Positions 18,163 through 36,682 of a DNA stretch of 64,000 nt are shown one piece after another. This stretch comes from Phenylobacterium montanum. Its GTDB lineage: Bacteria; Pseudomonadota; Alphaproteobacteria; Caulobacterales; Caulobacteraceae. The stretch spans positions 5,116,501-5,180,500 of the forward strand of contig NZ_CP073078.1 in the NCBI RefSeq assembly GCF_018135625.1. The letters run 5' to 3'. How positions within the stretch are numbered: position 1 is the first letter of the stretch; the number at the start of each line of letters is the position of its first letter. A model generated the notes under the pieces. The model was not told the origin of the DNA and searched no databases. It was given only the letters and a program-made list of their open reading frames with translations. Both the position numbers and the translations under genes were made by a program.

Positions 18163-18256
18163 CCAAACCCAAATCCGTGGGAGGGGGCGGCCACCGTAAC
18201 CCCGCACCACGGCTCACCAGAGGGACGGATCGTCCGCCCCTCGAAGAGAGGACAAG

Positions 18257-18688
18257 ATGGCAAAGAAGATACTCGGCTACATCAAGCTGCAGGTGAAGGC
18301 TGGCTCCGCCACGCCGTCACCGCCCATCGGCCCGGCTCTCGGCCAGCGCGGCGTCAACATCATGGGCTTCTGCAAGGAGTTCAACGCCCGCACCGAGAAC
18401 ATGCCCAAGGGCACGCCCCTGCCGACGGTGATCACCGTCTATCAGGACAAGAGCTTCACCTTCATCACCAAGACCCCGCCGGCGACCCACTTCATCAAGG
18501 AAGTCACCGGGCTGAAGTCGGGCGCCAAGACGACCGGCCGCGAGACCGTGGGCCAGATCACCCGCAGCCAGCTGCGCGAGATCGCCGAGAAGAAGATGAA
18601 GGACCTGAACGCCAACGACATCGAGGCCGCGGCCCGCATCATCGAAGGCTCCGCCAAGTCCATGGGCCTGAAGGTGGTGGAGAACTAA
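18257..18688 (+). CDS. rplK: 50S ribosomal protein L11
   Basis: 143-aa protein of the GTPase-associated centre. The N-terminal domain has [25 protein letters not shown]; the rRNA-binding C-terminal domain has [31 protein letters not shown] precedes the start. L1 follows three bases later. An L1-binding translational operator would be expected in the 94-base leader by analogy with E. coli; I did not resolve one. Confidence 0.98.
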   Translation: MAKKILGYIKLQVKAGSATPSPPIGPALGQRGVNIMGFCKEFNARTENMPKGTPLPTVITVYQDKSFTFITKTPPATHFIKEVTGLKSGAKTTGRETVGQITRSQLREIAEKKMKDLNANDIEAAARIIEGSAKSMGLKVVEN

Positions 18689-18691
18689 CCC

Positions 18692-19381
18692 ATGACCAAG
18701 ATCGCAAAGCGCGTCCAAGCCTTCACCGGCGACCGCAACGCCACCCTGGCCCTGCCGGCCGCCATCAGCCAGGTCAAGGCCAACGCCAAGGCCAAGTTCG
18801 ACGAGACCGTCGAGATGTCGGTCAATCTGGGCGTCGACCCGCGCCACGCCGACCAGCAGGTCCGCGGCGTCGTCAACCTGCCGTCGGGCACCGGCCGCGA
18901 CGTGCGCGTCGCCGTCATCGCCAAGGACGCCAAGGCCGCTGAAGCCACCGCCGCCGGGGCCGACATTGTCGGCGCCGAGGACCTGGTGGAACGCATCCAG
19001 GGCGGCTTCATGGACTTCGACCGGGTGATCGCCACCCCGGACATGATGGCCCTGGTCGGGCGCCTGGGTAAGATCCTCGGCCCTCGCGGCCTGATGCCCA
19101 ACCCGCGCGTCGGCACCGTGACCCCGAACGTGGGTCAAGCGGTGAAGGACGCCAAGGGCGGCGCCATCGAGTTCCGCGTCGAGAAGGCGGGCATCGTCCA
19201 CGCCGGCATCGGCAAGGCCTCGTTCACCGACGACGCCCTGCTGGCCAACGCCCGCGCCCTCGTCGACGCCCTGAACAAGGCCAAGCCCTCGGGCGCCAAG
19301 GGCCTCTACATCAAGAAGATCTCGCTCAGCTCCACCATGGGCCCGGGCGTGAAGGTCGATACGGGTTCGGTGAACGCGTAA
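18692..19381 (+). CDS. rplA: 50S ribosomal protein L1
   Basis: 229-aa ribosomal stalk-base protein and probable translational repressor of rplKA. Conserved segments: [25 protein letters not shown] (start), [25 protein letters not shown] (centre), and [11 protein letters not shown] (end). Starts three bases after rplK. A strong terminator 30 bases downstream closes the rplKA unit. Confidence 0.98.
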   Translation: MTKIAKRVQAFTGDRNATLALPAAISQVKANAKAKFDETVEMSVNLGVDPRHADQQVRGVVNLPSGTGRDVRVAVIAKDAKAAEATAAGADIVGAEDLVERIQGGFMDFDRVIATPDMMALVGRLGKILGPRGLMPNPRVGTVTPNVGQAVKDAKGGAIEFRVEKAGIVHAGIGKASFTDDALLANARALVDALNKAKPSGAKGLYIKKISLSSTMGPGVKVDTGSVNA

Positions 19382-19410
19382 GGCGTTTGCTGAAAGCTGT
19401 GAGTTGCGGA

Positions 19411-19438
19411 GGGGCGGGCCGAAAGGTCCGCCCCTTTT
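19411..19438 (+). terminator. Intrinsic terminator after rplA
   Basis: Ten-pair GC-rich stem (GGGGCGGGCC with GGTCCGCCCC, one G-U pair), GAAA tetraloop, then TTTT. It separates rplKA from rplJL. Confidence 0.88.
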
Positions 19439-19771
19439 GCATGCAGGCATGAGTCCCGCCCTTGATCTCCCACCCCCTTTCCTGTAAACGCCCCCACTTC
19501 CGGCGATGGGGCTCGTTCCTGTCGCCGATCCTGTCCGAGAACTACGGGGTCCAGGGGCCGCCTGGACCGTAAATGAGGAAGAGCCCTTCCTCGCCGCTGG
19601 GAGACGGGGAGCAGAGACCGACGCCATTCCCTCCCTTTGAGGAGCGAAAGCGCGGCCGAGCATCCTGGGACAGGCTGAGCCGGTTGGCGCTCCGAGGTTC
19701 TCCTTGGGGCTCGAACCGTTTTCGGCTGCCGGATTGGCCGGCCGCCTCATACTTGAGTAACGGAGACCGCA
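19439..19771 (+). promoter_or_regulatory. Noncoding rplJL leader with hairpins
   Basis: 333 bases without a credible gene. Visible structures: GGTCCAGG/CCTGGACC (19548-19568), and a longer interrupted stem at 19681-19718 built from CGGTT/AACCG, GCTCC/GGGGC and AGG/CCT and followed by TTTT, about 50 bases before rplJ. The second looks like an attenuator or the place where L10-L7/L12 would bind its own message, as known for rplJ leaders; this role is inferred. No clear promoter was identified, though one is expected after the upstream terminator. Confidence 0.4.
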
Positions 19772-20290
19772 ATGGACCGCGCTCAAAAAGCGGAATCGAT
19801 CGAGGCGCTCAAGGGCGTCTTCGCCGATTCCGGCGCTGTCGTCGTGACCCACTATCTGGGTCTTACGGTTGCGGAAATGACCGATCTGCGTGGCCGCCTC
19901 CGCAAGGAAGGCGCTTCGCTGCGGGTGGTGAAGAACCGTCTGGCCCAGAAGGCCCTGGACGGCGTGGCTGGTGAAGCGGGCGACGCCCTCTTCAAGGGCC
20001 CCGTCGCCATCGCCTATGGCGCCGATCCGGTCTCCGCCGCCAAGGTCGTCACCCAGTACGCCAAGGACAACGAGAAATTCTCGGTGATTGGCGGCCTGCT
20101 GGACCAGACGACGGTGCTGGACGAGAGCGCGGTGAAGGCCCTGGCCACGCTGCCCTCGCTCGACCAGATCCGCGGCAAGATCATCGGCCTCATCCAGGCC
20201 CCGGCGACGAAGGTCGCGGGCGTCCTGCAGGCCCCCGCCGCCCAGCTGGCCCGCGTGCTTTCGGCTTACGCCAGCAAAGACGCCGCCTAG
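19772..20290 (+). CDS. rplJ: 50S ribosomal protein L10
   Basis: 172-aa base of the L7/L12 stalk. The rRNA-binding N-terminal domain has MDRAQKAESIEALKGVFADS and LRVVKNRLAQKAL; the C-terminal helix (about 130-172) anchors L7/L12 dimers and is Ala-rich. GGAGACCGC precedes the start. Paired with rplL 39 bases downstream. Confidence 0.97.
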   Translation: MDRAQKAESIEALKGVFADSGAVVVTHYLGLTVAEMTDLRGRLRKEGASLRVVKNRLAQKALDGVAGEAGDALFKGPVAIAYGADPVSAAKVVTQYAKDNEKFSVIGGLLDQTTVLDESAVKALATLPSLDQIRGKIIGLIQAPATKVAGVLQAPAAQLARVLSAYASKDAA

Positions 20291-20329
20291 GTCATCTCCC
20301 CAACATCCCCCTCCTCAAAGGAAATCCAA

Positions 20330-20716
20330 ATGTCCAAGCTTGAAAAACTGGTCGACGACCTCTCCGCCCTGAGCGTGCTGGAAGCTGCTGAGCTGTCCAA
20401 GCTGCTCGAAGAAAAGTGGGGCGTCTCGGCCGCCGCGCCGGTCGCCGTGGCCGCCGTCGCCGGCGGCGCCGCCGCTGCTCCGGCCGAAGCCGCCGAAGAG
20501 CAGACCGAGTTCACCGTCGTGCTGACCGCCGGCGGCGACAAGAAGATCAACGTGATCAAGGAAGTCCGCTCGGTCCGCCCGGACCTCGGCCTGAAGGAAG
20601 CCAAGGACCTGGTCGAAGGCGCCCCGCAGAACGTCAAGGAAAACGTCTCCAAGCAGGAAGCCGAAGAGATCAAGAAGAAGCTGGAAGAAGCCGGCGCCAG
20701 CGTCAGCATCAAGTAA
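20330..20716 (+). CDS. rplL: 50S ribosomal protein L7/L12
   Basis: 128-aa stalk protein recruiting translational GTPases. N-terminal dimerisation region (about 1-35), Ala/Val/Gly hinge (about 36-58), and the conserved C-terminal domain [20 protein letters not shown] with [21 protein letters not shown] ribosome site upstream. A strong terminator follows 27 bases after the stop. Confidence 0.98.
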   Translation: MSKLEKLVDDLSALSVLEAAELSKLLEEKWGVSAAAPVAVAAVAGGAAAAPAEAAEEQTEFTVVLTAGGDKKINVIKEVRSVRPDLGLKEAKDLVEGAPQNVKENVSKQEAEEIKKKLEEAGASVSIK

Positions 20717-20743
20717 GATCGCACTGCAAAGTGTGTTCTGCGG

Positions 20744-20778
20744 CGGGCCCGGGGTCGATCCCCGGGCCCGTTTTGTTT
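20744..20778 (+). terminator. Intrinsic terminator after rplL
   Basis: Perfect 11-pair stem (CGGGCCCGGGG with CCCCGGGCCCG), five-base loop, then TTTTGTTTG. It lies between rplL and rpoB, so rpoBC is either served by its own promoter or by partial readthrough. Confidence 0.93.
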
Positions 20779-21112
20779 GTCGGGCGCTTCGGCGGTAAGC
20801 TGCGCCGCAGAAAATCCTACAAACCCTCTTCCCATTCGCGCCCCAAGCGACTAAATACCCGTTCCTTCTCAAACCAGAGAGCGAACCTGCGCGCGCCTGC
20901 CATTTCGTAAGCGCGCCGTTTCTACGCCCCGAGGCGCGGTCAGCCGCCCTCCGACCAGCGCGAAGGGGCGCCCTGATCCCTCTCCCAGGGACCAGGGACA
21001 TTCCAGCGTCCGGCAACGGCCGAGGCTTTCGCCCGCCGCTGCTTCGAGGGTGGACGCATGGACAGTCTATGCGCGGAGTCCGTCCGGACGCCCGCGACCC
21101 AAGGGAGCCACG
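20779..21112 (+). promoter_or_regulatory. Noncoding rpoB leader
   Basis: 334 bases between the rplL terminator and rpoB. Nothing I recognise as a gene; a promoter for rpoBC is expected here but no convincing -35/-10 pair was found. An in-frame upstream start codon near 21050 exists; the GGGAG site next to 21113 argues against its use. Confidence 0.3.
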
Positions 21113-25186
<4,074 letters not shown>

Positions 25187-25278
25187 GCCGAGGGATCGGA
25201 CTGCGCGAGCTTACGCGTAAGGGAGAGGCCGTCAGCCTCTCCCGGTCGCTTCTGAAACACTGACGATCTGGATATCCC

Positions 25279-29475
<4,197 letters not shown>

Positions 29476-29501
29476 GCCTGGGTTGCAGCGTCAAAGACTG
29501 G

Positions 29502-29531
29502 AACGGCCTCGGAGCGATCCGGGGCCGTTTT
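29502..29531 (+). terminator. Intrinsic terminator of rpoBC
   Basis: Eleven-pair stem (ACGGCCTCGGA with TCCGGGGCCGT, one G-U pair), GCGA loop, and a short T-run (TTTT ending at 29531). Confidence 0.88.
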
Positions 29532-29631
29532 GGTCTGGGGCCCGTCGCTGGCGATCGGGGAACCGGGAACCTCCCAAGGCATTGGCCTAGCGCGTCGCAG
29601 GCCTCGCGGCGCGGCGCCGGAGGAGGCCCAA

Positions 29632-30360
29632 TTGCCGCTCGTCAAATACAGGATCCACGGCCCCCTTTCGCCGCCGCGCCGCACCGAGATCCCCGTGCCG
29701 GGCTGGGCGGGGGAGGCGCAGCCGCGCAAGGATGGCAGCCATGAGCAGGTCTGGCATTGCACCCCGTTCTCGGAAGGGGCGCGCTATGGGCTGGAGGTGG
29801 CCTATCCGTTCGAGCAGGAACTGAGGGTCCGCACGGTCCGCGGCAAGGTCAAGCTGGAGGCCGACTGGGGACCTCGGCCGGAGGACGGGCGGCTGTGGCC
29901 GCCGTTCCGCCCCTTCGGCGAAGGCTTCTATTCCTATCAGATCCTGCTGGACCTGAAGGTCCCGCCCGGCTGGGCGATCCGCACCGAGCCGCACCCGCGG
30001 TTCTACGCTGACGCGACCAACACCACGCCGCTGGCGGTGCCGGCCCTGATCCGGTCGGAATGGTGGCCTATGGTGTTCTTCGTCATCTTCAAGGCCCCGC
30101 CAAAGGGGAGCGAGCACGTGTTTCGCCAGGGTGAGCCGTTCGCCAACATCCTGGTCATCCCGGCTGAGCCGGATCTTGAGCTCGAGCCCATGGGTGAAGA
30201 AGAGGCGGCCGAGCGCGAATTGCAGGCCCGCCGCCTCCACGCCAGCCGGGACACCCTGGCCGAGGGCTCCCGCTGGGTCTCAAGCACCAACACCGTGTTC
30301 GACGGTTCCTACCGCCACCTGCTGCGCGCGGCCCGAGCGAGAGACCGCGCGAGCGGGTAA
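29632..30360 (+). CDS. Unknown soluble protein (DUF6065-like?)
   Basis: 242-aa protein beginning at a TTG that has GGAGGAGG five to six bases upstream, the best start in this frame; longer versions would begin inside the rpoC terminator. It is rich in aromatic residues: FYSYQILLDLKVPPGW, IRSEWWPMVFFVIFKAP, and GEPFANILVIPAEPD. These resemble the DUF6065 group as I remember it, but I cannot confirm that. The C-terminus (ERELQARRLHASRDTLAEG then SSTNTVFDGSYRHLLRAAR) looks helical. No signal peptide or clear membrane helix. Function unknown. Confidence 0.68.
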   Translation: MPLVKYRIHGPLSPPRRTEIPVPGWAGEAQPRKDGSHEQVWHCTPFSEGARYGLEVAYPFEQELRVRTVRGKVKLEADWGPRPEDGRLWPPFRPFGEGFYSYQILLDLKVPPGWAIRTEPHPRFYADATNTTPLAVPALIRSEWWPMVFFVIFKAPPKGSEHVFRQGEPFANILVIPAEPDLELEPMGEEEAAERELQARRLHASRDTLAEGSRWVSSTNTVFDGSYRHLLRAARARDRASG

Positions 30361-30366
30361 GGGGAC

Positions 30367-30768
30367 CTAGTAGCGGTCCTGGCTGTGGTGATGGTGGTGG
30401 TGGTGGTGATGGTGGTGGTGATGCGCGGGGCGCAGAACCCAGGCGCCGCCATACCAGTAGTAGCCGTTATCCCGATACCACTGTGCGCTGTGGTGGTGAT
30501 GGTGGTGATGGTGGTGATGGTGATGGTGGTGATGATGGTCCTGGGTGGCCGGGGGATAATACTGGGCCTCGATCAGCTTGGGCCTGGCGGCAGCCTCGGC
30601 CTCAGCCCGCGCCAGCCGCTCCATCGCATTTGGGATGGGCTGCAGTAGGTCGGCATAGGAAGCCGCCGGCGGAACGGCGGGCTCGCTGGCCCCGGCTGCG
30701 GCGACGCCAGGGGCGCCCGCAATCGTGGAAATCGCCCCCATCACACCGATCAAATGCTTTTTCGCCAT
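30367..30768 (-). CDS. Exported protein with two poly-histidine blocks
   Basis: 133-aa protein starting at the ATG with GGAGAC upstream. MAKKHLIGVMGAISTIAGAPGVAAAGA is a likely signal peptide. The middle (about 30-74) is an ordinary helix-prone segment (PNAMERLARAEAEAAARPK). The C-terminal part has sixteen consecutive His, a Tyr/Trp-rich linker WYRDNGYYWYGGAWVLRPA, and thirteen consecutive His, ending SQDRY. Metal binding in the periplasm is inferred from composition. The YYWYGGAWV linker resembles short Tyr/Trp/Gly motifs found in other exported proteins of unknown role. It is divergently placed to the hydrolase gene at 30907. The much longer frame upstream is not needed. Confidence 0.7.
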   Translation of the reverse strand: MAKKHLIGVMGAISTIAGAPGVAAAGASEPAVPPAASYADLLQPIPNAMERLARAEAEAAARPKLIEAQYYPPATQDHHHHHHHHHHHHHHHHSAQWYRDNGYYWYGGAWVLRPAHHHHHHHHHHHHHSQDRY

Positions 30769-30906
30769 GCGTTTTGTCTCCAATGAGGTTCCCGCCGCGA
30801 CCGTCTGTGAACGCATGGGTGGCGGGTTCCGATCCCGCCGCGCACGGTTCGGCCAGATCCGAAGCGGCATCCGGACGTCGATCGGTAGTATGGTCGGCCG
30901 ACCGCC

Positions 30907-31986
30907 ATGGCCTTGCTGCGTCCCGACCTCGCCGCCCTTCGCCGCCGCGCCCTGTGCGGGCTGGCCGGCATGCTGGCCCTTGCCGCCTCGGCGCTGAACG
31001 GCCTTCAGGCGAGCATTGTGTTCGACCGCTATTCGCCCCTGTCGCGCAACGAAGAGATGGCGCGGCGCCTGCTGAGCCCGCTGGAGGCCGAGCGGGTGCG
31101 GCGCCAGCTCGCGGCGACGGGGGAGGCGATGCGCGACCAGGCGGTCGACCTCGCGCAAGAGCGGTTCCTGCTCGACGTTCCCGCCCACGCTCCGCCGACA
31201 GGTTACGGCCTTCTGGTTTTCATCCCGCCCTGGCCCGATGCGCGGCTGCCGGCGGGCTGGGGGGATGCGCTGGACCGGCGAGGGGTGATCTTCGTCACCG
31301 CCGCCCATAGCGGCAATGACGACAGCGCCTATGGCCGGCGCAATCCGCTGGCCTTGATCGCGGCGGCGAATGTGATGGCCCGCTATCCGGTCGATCCGGC
31401 GCGGGTCTATGTGGGCGGGTTCTCCGGCGGCTCGCGCGTGGCCATGCGCCTGGCCCTGGCCTATCCCGATCTGTTCCGCGGGGCGCTTCTGGATGCTGGG
31501 AGCGATCCCGCGGGTTCAGGCATAACCCGACTGCCGTCGCGCGCCCTGTGGGAGGAGGCGGAGGGCGGCCTGCGGCTGGTGTTCCTGACCGGCGAGCACG
31601 ACGAGGCGGCCTTGTCCGCCGCAGCCGACAGCGTGCAGTCCATGCGCCGCAACTGCCTGCTGAGCGTCCAAAGCCGCACCCTGTCAGGCCTGGGCCATGA
31701 GCTCGCCGGCGGCGATAGCCTGGCCCGCGGGCTCGACCTCCTGGACCAGCCGAAGACGCCGGACCCCGCCCGGCTGGCCGCCTGCCGCGCCGCCCTGCAG
31801 CGGTCGCTGGACGAGGGGGTGGAACAGGTCCGCCAGGACCTTGCGCGCGGCGATCTGGCCGCCGCGCGCAAGCGGATCATCGCTCTCGACACCCGCTTCG
31901 GCGGCCTCGCCGAACAGCGGCTGGTCGATCTGGCCGAGACCTGCGGCTGCGGGGTGTTTCCGCCCCCAAGCCAACCCTTGACCTGA
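30907..31986 (+). CDS. Predicted alpha/beta-hydrolase (esterase/PHB depolymerase-like), membrane-anchored or exported
   Basis: 359-aa protein. The N-terminal hydrophobic stretch (CGLAGMLALAASALNGLQAS, about residues 18-37) is a signal peptide or anchor. The hydrolase core has LLVFIPPWPD, a helix NPLALIAAANVMARYPVDPARVYVGGFSGGSRVAMRLAL with the nucleophile Ser in GFSGGSR, an acid candidate in LTGEHDEAAL, and a His in LSGLGHELAGG. This order fits esterase or PHB-depolymerase-like enzymes. The C-terminal 80 residues are helical and of unknown role. The substrate is not deducible. Confidence 0.75.
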   Translation: MALLRPDLAALRRRALCGLAGMLALAASALNGLQASIVFDRYSPLSRNEEMARRLLSPLEAERVRRQLAATGEAMRDQAVDLAQERFLLDVPAHAPPTGYGLLVFIPPWPDARLPAGWGDALDRRGVIFVTAAHSGNDDSAYGRRNPLALIAAANVMARYPVDPARVYVGGFSGGSRVAMRLALAYPDLFRGALLDAGSDPAGSGITRLPSRALWEEAEGGLRLVFLTGEHDEAALSAAADSVQSMRRNCLLSVQSRTLSGLGHELAGGDSLARGLDLLDQPKTPDPARLAACRAALQRSLDEGVEQVRQDLARGDLAAARKRIIALDTRFGGLAEQRLVDLAETCGCGVFPPPSQPLT

Positions 31987-32227
31987 AGGCCCGGCTTGAG
32001 TAGGTTCCGCGCTCTTTTGGAGGCCCGGGCCGGAATCGATTATCCGACCTTGAGCCCCGATGAACCGGACGCCCCAAAAAGGACGTTCAGACGCGCCGGA
32101 CCGCAAGCCAATGCGACCCGGCGCCGTTTCGTGTTGATCGGGCGGTCTTCTGTAAAGAACCTGTGAACGTCATGACCCCATGAGGCGCCCCGGCCGAAAG
32201 GCACACGCCTCCAGAGCGAAAGTCTAA

Positions 32228-32599
32228 ATGCCTACGATCAACCAGCTCATCCGCAAGCCACGGCAGGCCAAGCCGTCGCGGAACAAGGTCCCGGCCCTGA
32301 AGGGCTGCCCGCAGCGCCGCGGCGTCTGCACCCGGGTCTATACGACCACGCCGAAGAAGCCGAACTCCGCTCTGCGGAAGGTCGCCAAGGTGCGCCTGAC
32401 CACCGGCATCGAAGCGCTGTGCTACATCCCCGGCGAAGGCCATAACCTGCAGGAGCACTCGGTGGTGCTGATCCGCGGCGGCCGCGTGAAGGACTTGCCC
32501 GGCGTGCGCTACCACATCCTGCGCGGCGTGCTCGACACCCAGGGCGTCAAGGATCGTAAGCAACGTCGCTCGCTCTACGGCGCCAAGCGTCCGAAATAA
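32228..32599 (+). CDS. rpsL: 30S ribosomal protein S12
   Basis: 123-aa decoding-centre protein, first gene of the str operon. The loops [14 protein letters not shown] and [28 protein letters not shown] are wild type at the Lys positions where streptomycin-resistance changes occur. The 241-base region upstream (31987-32227) should hold the operon promoter, but I found no convincing one. Confidence 0.98.
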   Translation: MPTINQLIRKPRQAKPSRNKVPALKGCPQRRGVCTRVYTTTPKKPNSALRKVAKVRLTTGIEALCYIPGEGHNLQEHSVVLIRGGRVKDLPGVRYHILRGVLDTQGVKDRKQRRSLYGAKRPK

Positions 32600-32607
32600 G
32601 GATTTAG

Positions 32608-33087
<480 letters not shown>

Positions 33088-33127
33088 GTCGCGCCGCAAG
33101 GCCCCGGAACCAGCATATCTCTTTAAC

Positions 33128-33158
33128 GCGCGGGCGGTTTGAGCTAAACCGCCCGCGC
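33128..33158. repeat. Perfect inverted repeat between rpsG and fusA
   Basis: GCGCGGGCGGTTT and its exact complement AAACCGCCCGCGC are separated by the five-base loop GAGCT. No T-run follows, so it is not a classical terminator; RNA processing, mRNA stabilisation or partial attenuation are possible roles. Confidence 0.7.
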
Positions 33159-33214
33159 CGCATATCCGCCCACCTGTCCGCCCAGAAATCCGCTTAGTCG
33201 CAGAGCCGCCCGCA

Positions 33215-35293
33215 ATGCCCCGCATTCACAAAATCGAAGACTACCGCAACTTCGGCATCATGGCCCACATCGATGCCGGCAAGACCACGACCACGGAGCG
33301 GATCCTCTACTACACCGGCAAGAGCCATAAGATCGGCGAAGTCCACGACGGCGCTGCGACCATGGACTGGATGGAGCAGGAGCAGGAACGCGGCATCACC
33401 ATCACCTCGGCCGCGACGACCGCGTTCTGGAACGGCAAGCGCCTGAACATCATCGACACCCCCGGGCACGTGGACTTCACCATTGAAGTCGAACGGAACC
33501 TGCGCGTGCTGGACGGCGCCGTGGCGGTGCTGGACGGCAACCAGGGCGTCGAGCCGCAGACCGAAACCGTCTGGCGCCAGGCCGACCGCTACAACGTTCC
33601 GCGCATCGTGTTCGTCAACAAGATGGACAAGACCGGCGCCGACTTCCAGATGTGCCTGCGCACCATCCGCGAGCGCCTGGGCGTCAAGGCGGTCCCGATC
33701 CAGCTGCCGATCGGCTCGGAAGCCGATCTGAAGGGCATTGTCGACCTGGTGCGCATGAAGGGCGTGGTCTGGGAGTCGGAAGGCCTGGGCGCCAACTATC
33801 ACGACACCGACATCCCCGCCGACATGCTGGCCGCCTGCGAAGAAGCGCGCCACTACCTGATCGAGAACGCCGTCGAACTCGACGACGAGGCGATGGAAGC
33901 CTATCTCGAAGGCGCGACCCCGTCGGAAGAGGTGCTGAAGAAGTGCATCAAGAAGGCGGTGTTGACCGGCGCCTTCTATCCGGTGCTGGCCGGCTCGGCG
34001 TTCAAGAACAAGGGCGTCCAGCCCCTGCTCGACGCGGTGGTCGACTATCTGCCCTCGCCGGTGGACATCCCCCCGACCCAGGGCATCGACTACAAGACCG
34101 ACGCGCCGGTCGAGCGCAAGTCGTCGGACGACGAGCCGCTGTCCATGCTGGCGTTCAAGATCATGGACGACCCCTTTGTGGGCTCGCTGACCTTCTGCCG
34201 CATCTATTCGGGCAAGCTGGAAGCGGGCATGGGCCTTCTGAACTCGACGCGCGACAAGCGCGAGCGGGTCGGCCGCATGCTGCTGATGCACTCGAACAAC
34301 CGCGAAGACATCAAGGAAGCCTTCGCCGGCGACATCATCGCCCTGGCGGGCCTGAAGGACACCCGCACCGGGGACACCCTGTGCGATCCGGTCAAGTCGC
34401 CGGTGATCCTGGAGCGGATGACCTTCCCCGAGCCGGTGATCGAGATCGCCATCGAGCCCAAGTCCAAGGCCGACCAGGAAAAGCTGGGCGTCGCGCTCGG
34501 CAAGATGGTCGCCGAAGACCCGTCCTTCACCGTCTTCACCGACCAGGAGTCGGGCCAGACGATCATGAAGGGCATGGGCGAGCTGCACCTGGACATCAAG
34601 GTCGACATCCTCAAGCGCACCTACAAGGTCGAGGCCAATATCGGCGCGCCGCAGGTGGCCTATCGCGAAAGCCTCGGCCGCGCGGTGGAGATCGACTACA
34701 CCCACAAGAAGCAGACCGGCGGCACGGGCCAGTTCGCCCGCGTCAAGCTGCAGTTCGCACCTGGCGAGCCGGGCTCGGGCTTCGTGTTCGAAAGCAAGGT
34801 CGTCGGCGGCTCGGTGCCGAAGGAATTCATCCCCGGCGTGCAGAAGGGCCTGGAAAGCGCCAAGGAAAACGGCCTGCTGGCCGGCTTCCCGCTGATCGAC
34901 TTCTCGGCCACCCTGGTGGACGGCGCCTATCACGACGTCGACTCCTCGGTCCTGGCCTTCGAAATCGCTTCGCGCGCCGCCTTCAAGGAACTGCGTGAAA
35001 AGGGCGCCCCCAAGCTGCTCGAGCCGATCATGAAGGTCGAAGTGCTGACCCCGGACGAATATCTGGGCGACGTGATCGGCGACCTGAACAGCCGGCGCGG
35101 CCAGATCCAGGGCACCGACCAGCGCGGCAACGCCCAGGTCATCACCGCGTTCGTGCCGCTGGCCAACATGTTCGGCTATATCGGCAACCTGCGCGGCATG
35201 TCCCAGGGACGCGCCCAGTTCACCATGCAGTACGACCACTACGACGCGGTGCCGCCGCAAGTGGCCGACGAAGTGATCAAGAAATACGCCTAA
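33215..35293 (+). CDS. fusA: Elongation factor G
   Basis: 692-aa translocase GTPase. G1 [14 protein letters not shown] (near residue 17), G2 [12 protein letters not shown]3 DTPGHVDF, and G4 NKMDKTGA are intact. Domains II-V follow, ending [10 protein letters not shown]. It is the third gene of the str operon, and tuf copy 2 follows after 52 bases. Confidence 0.98.
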   Translation: MPRIHKIEDYRNFGIMAHIDAGKTTTTERILYYTGKSHKIGEVHDGAATMDWMEQEQERGITITSAATTAFWNGKRLNIIDTPGHVDFTIEVERNLRVLDGAVAVLDGNQGVEPQTETVWRQADRYNVPRIVFVNKMDKTGADFQMCLRTIRERLGVKAVPIQLPIGSEADLKGIVDLVRMKGVVWESEGLGANYHDTDIPADMLAACEEARHYLIENAVELDDEAMEAYLEGATPSEEVLKKCIKKAVLTGAFYPVLAGSAFKNKGVQPLLDAVVDYLPSPVDIPPTQGIDYKTDAPVERKSSDDEPLSMLAFKIMDDPFVGSLTFCRIYSGKLEAGMGLLNSTRDKRERVGRMLLMHSNNREDIKEAFAGDIIALAGLKDTRTGDTLCDPVKSPVILERMTFPEPVIEIAIEPKSKADQEKLGVALGKMVAEDPSFTVFTDQESGQTIMKGMGELHLDIKVDILKRTYKVEANIGAPQVAYRESLGRAVEIDYTHKKQTGGTGQFARVKLQFAPGEPGSGFVFESKVVGGSVPKEFIPGVQKGLESAKENGLLAGFPLIDFSATLVDGAYHDVDSSVLAFEIASRAAFKELREKGAPKLLEPIMKVEVLTPDEYLGDVIGDLNSRRGQIQGTDQRGNAQVITAFVPLANMFGYIGNLRGMSQGRAQFTMQYDHYDAVPPQVADEVIKKYA

Positions 35294-35345
35294 CCAAACC
35301 CCGCAACGCTAACGCTTATTGAGGCCAATGGGCCGGAGCTGAAAA

Positions 35346-36536
<1,191 letters not shown>

Positions 36537-36567
36537 TCGCGTCTCAGCCTATCCAGGCTGAACAGGG

Positions 36568-36602
36568 CGGCCGTCGGGGGACATCCTCCCGGCGGCCGTT
36601 TT
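36568..36602 (+). terminator. Intrinsic terminator of tuf copy 2
   Basis: Same ascending arm as after copy 1 (CGGCCGTCGGGGG) but descending arm CCTCCCGGCGGCCG, still pairing with G-U pairs, then TTTT. Confidence 0.9.
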
Positions 36603-36682
36603 GCTTTTGGGATCCCGATTTATCCGCTCATCCCAGCCTTCGCGGCGATGAGCGCGTGATTTGTTCTGCGAGTAAGAATTCC

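Noticed and set aside
30385-30537. Poly-CAC/CAT tracts as simple microsatellites or a CRISPR-like repeat
   Set aside because: Irregular mix of CAT and CAC in frame inside a gene with a signal peptide; no spacers or regular repeat units.
30769-31308. Long upstream extension of the poly-His frame
   Set aside because: Runs antisense through the start of the hydrolase gene at 30907; signal peptide and ribosome site support ATG 30768.
33194-35260. 688-aa minus-strand frame opposite fusA
   Set aside because: Antisense shadow of fusA with biased composition; the same kind of frame occurs opposite both tuf copies.
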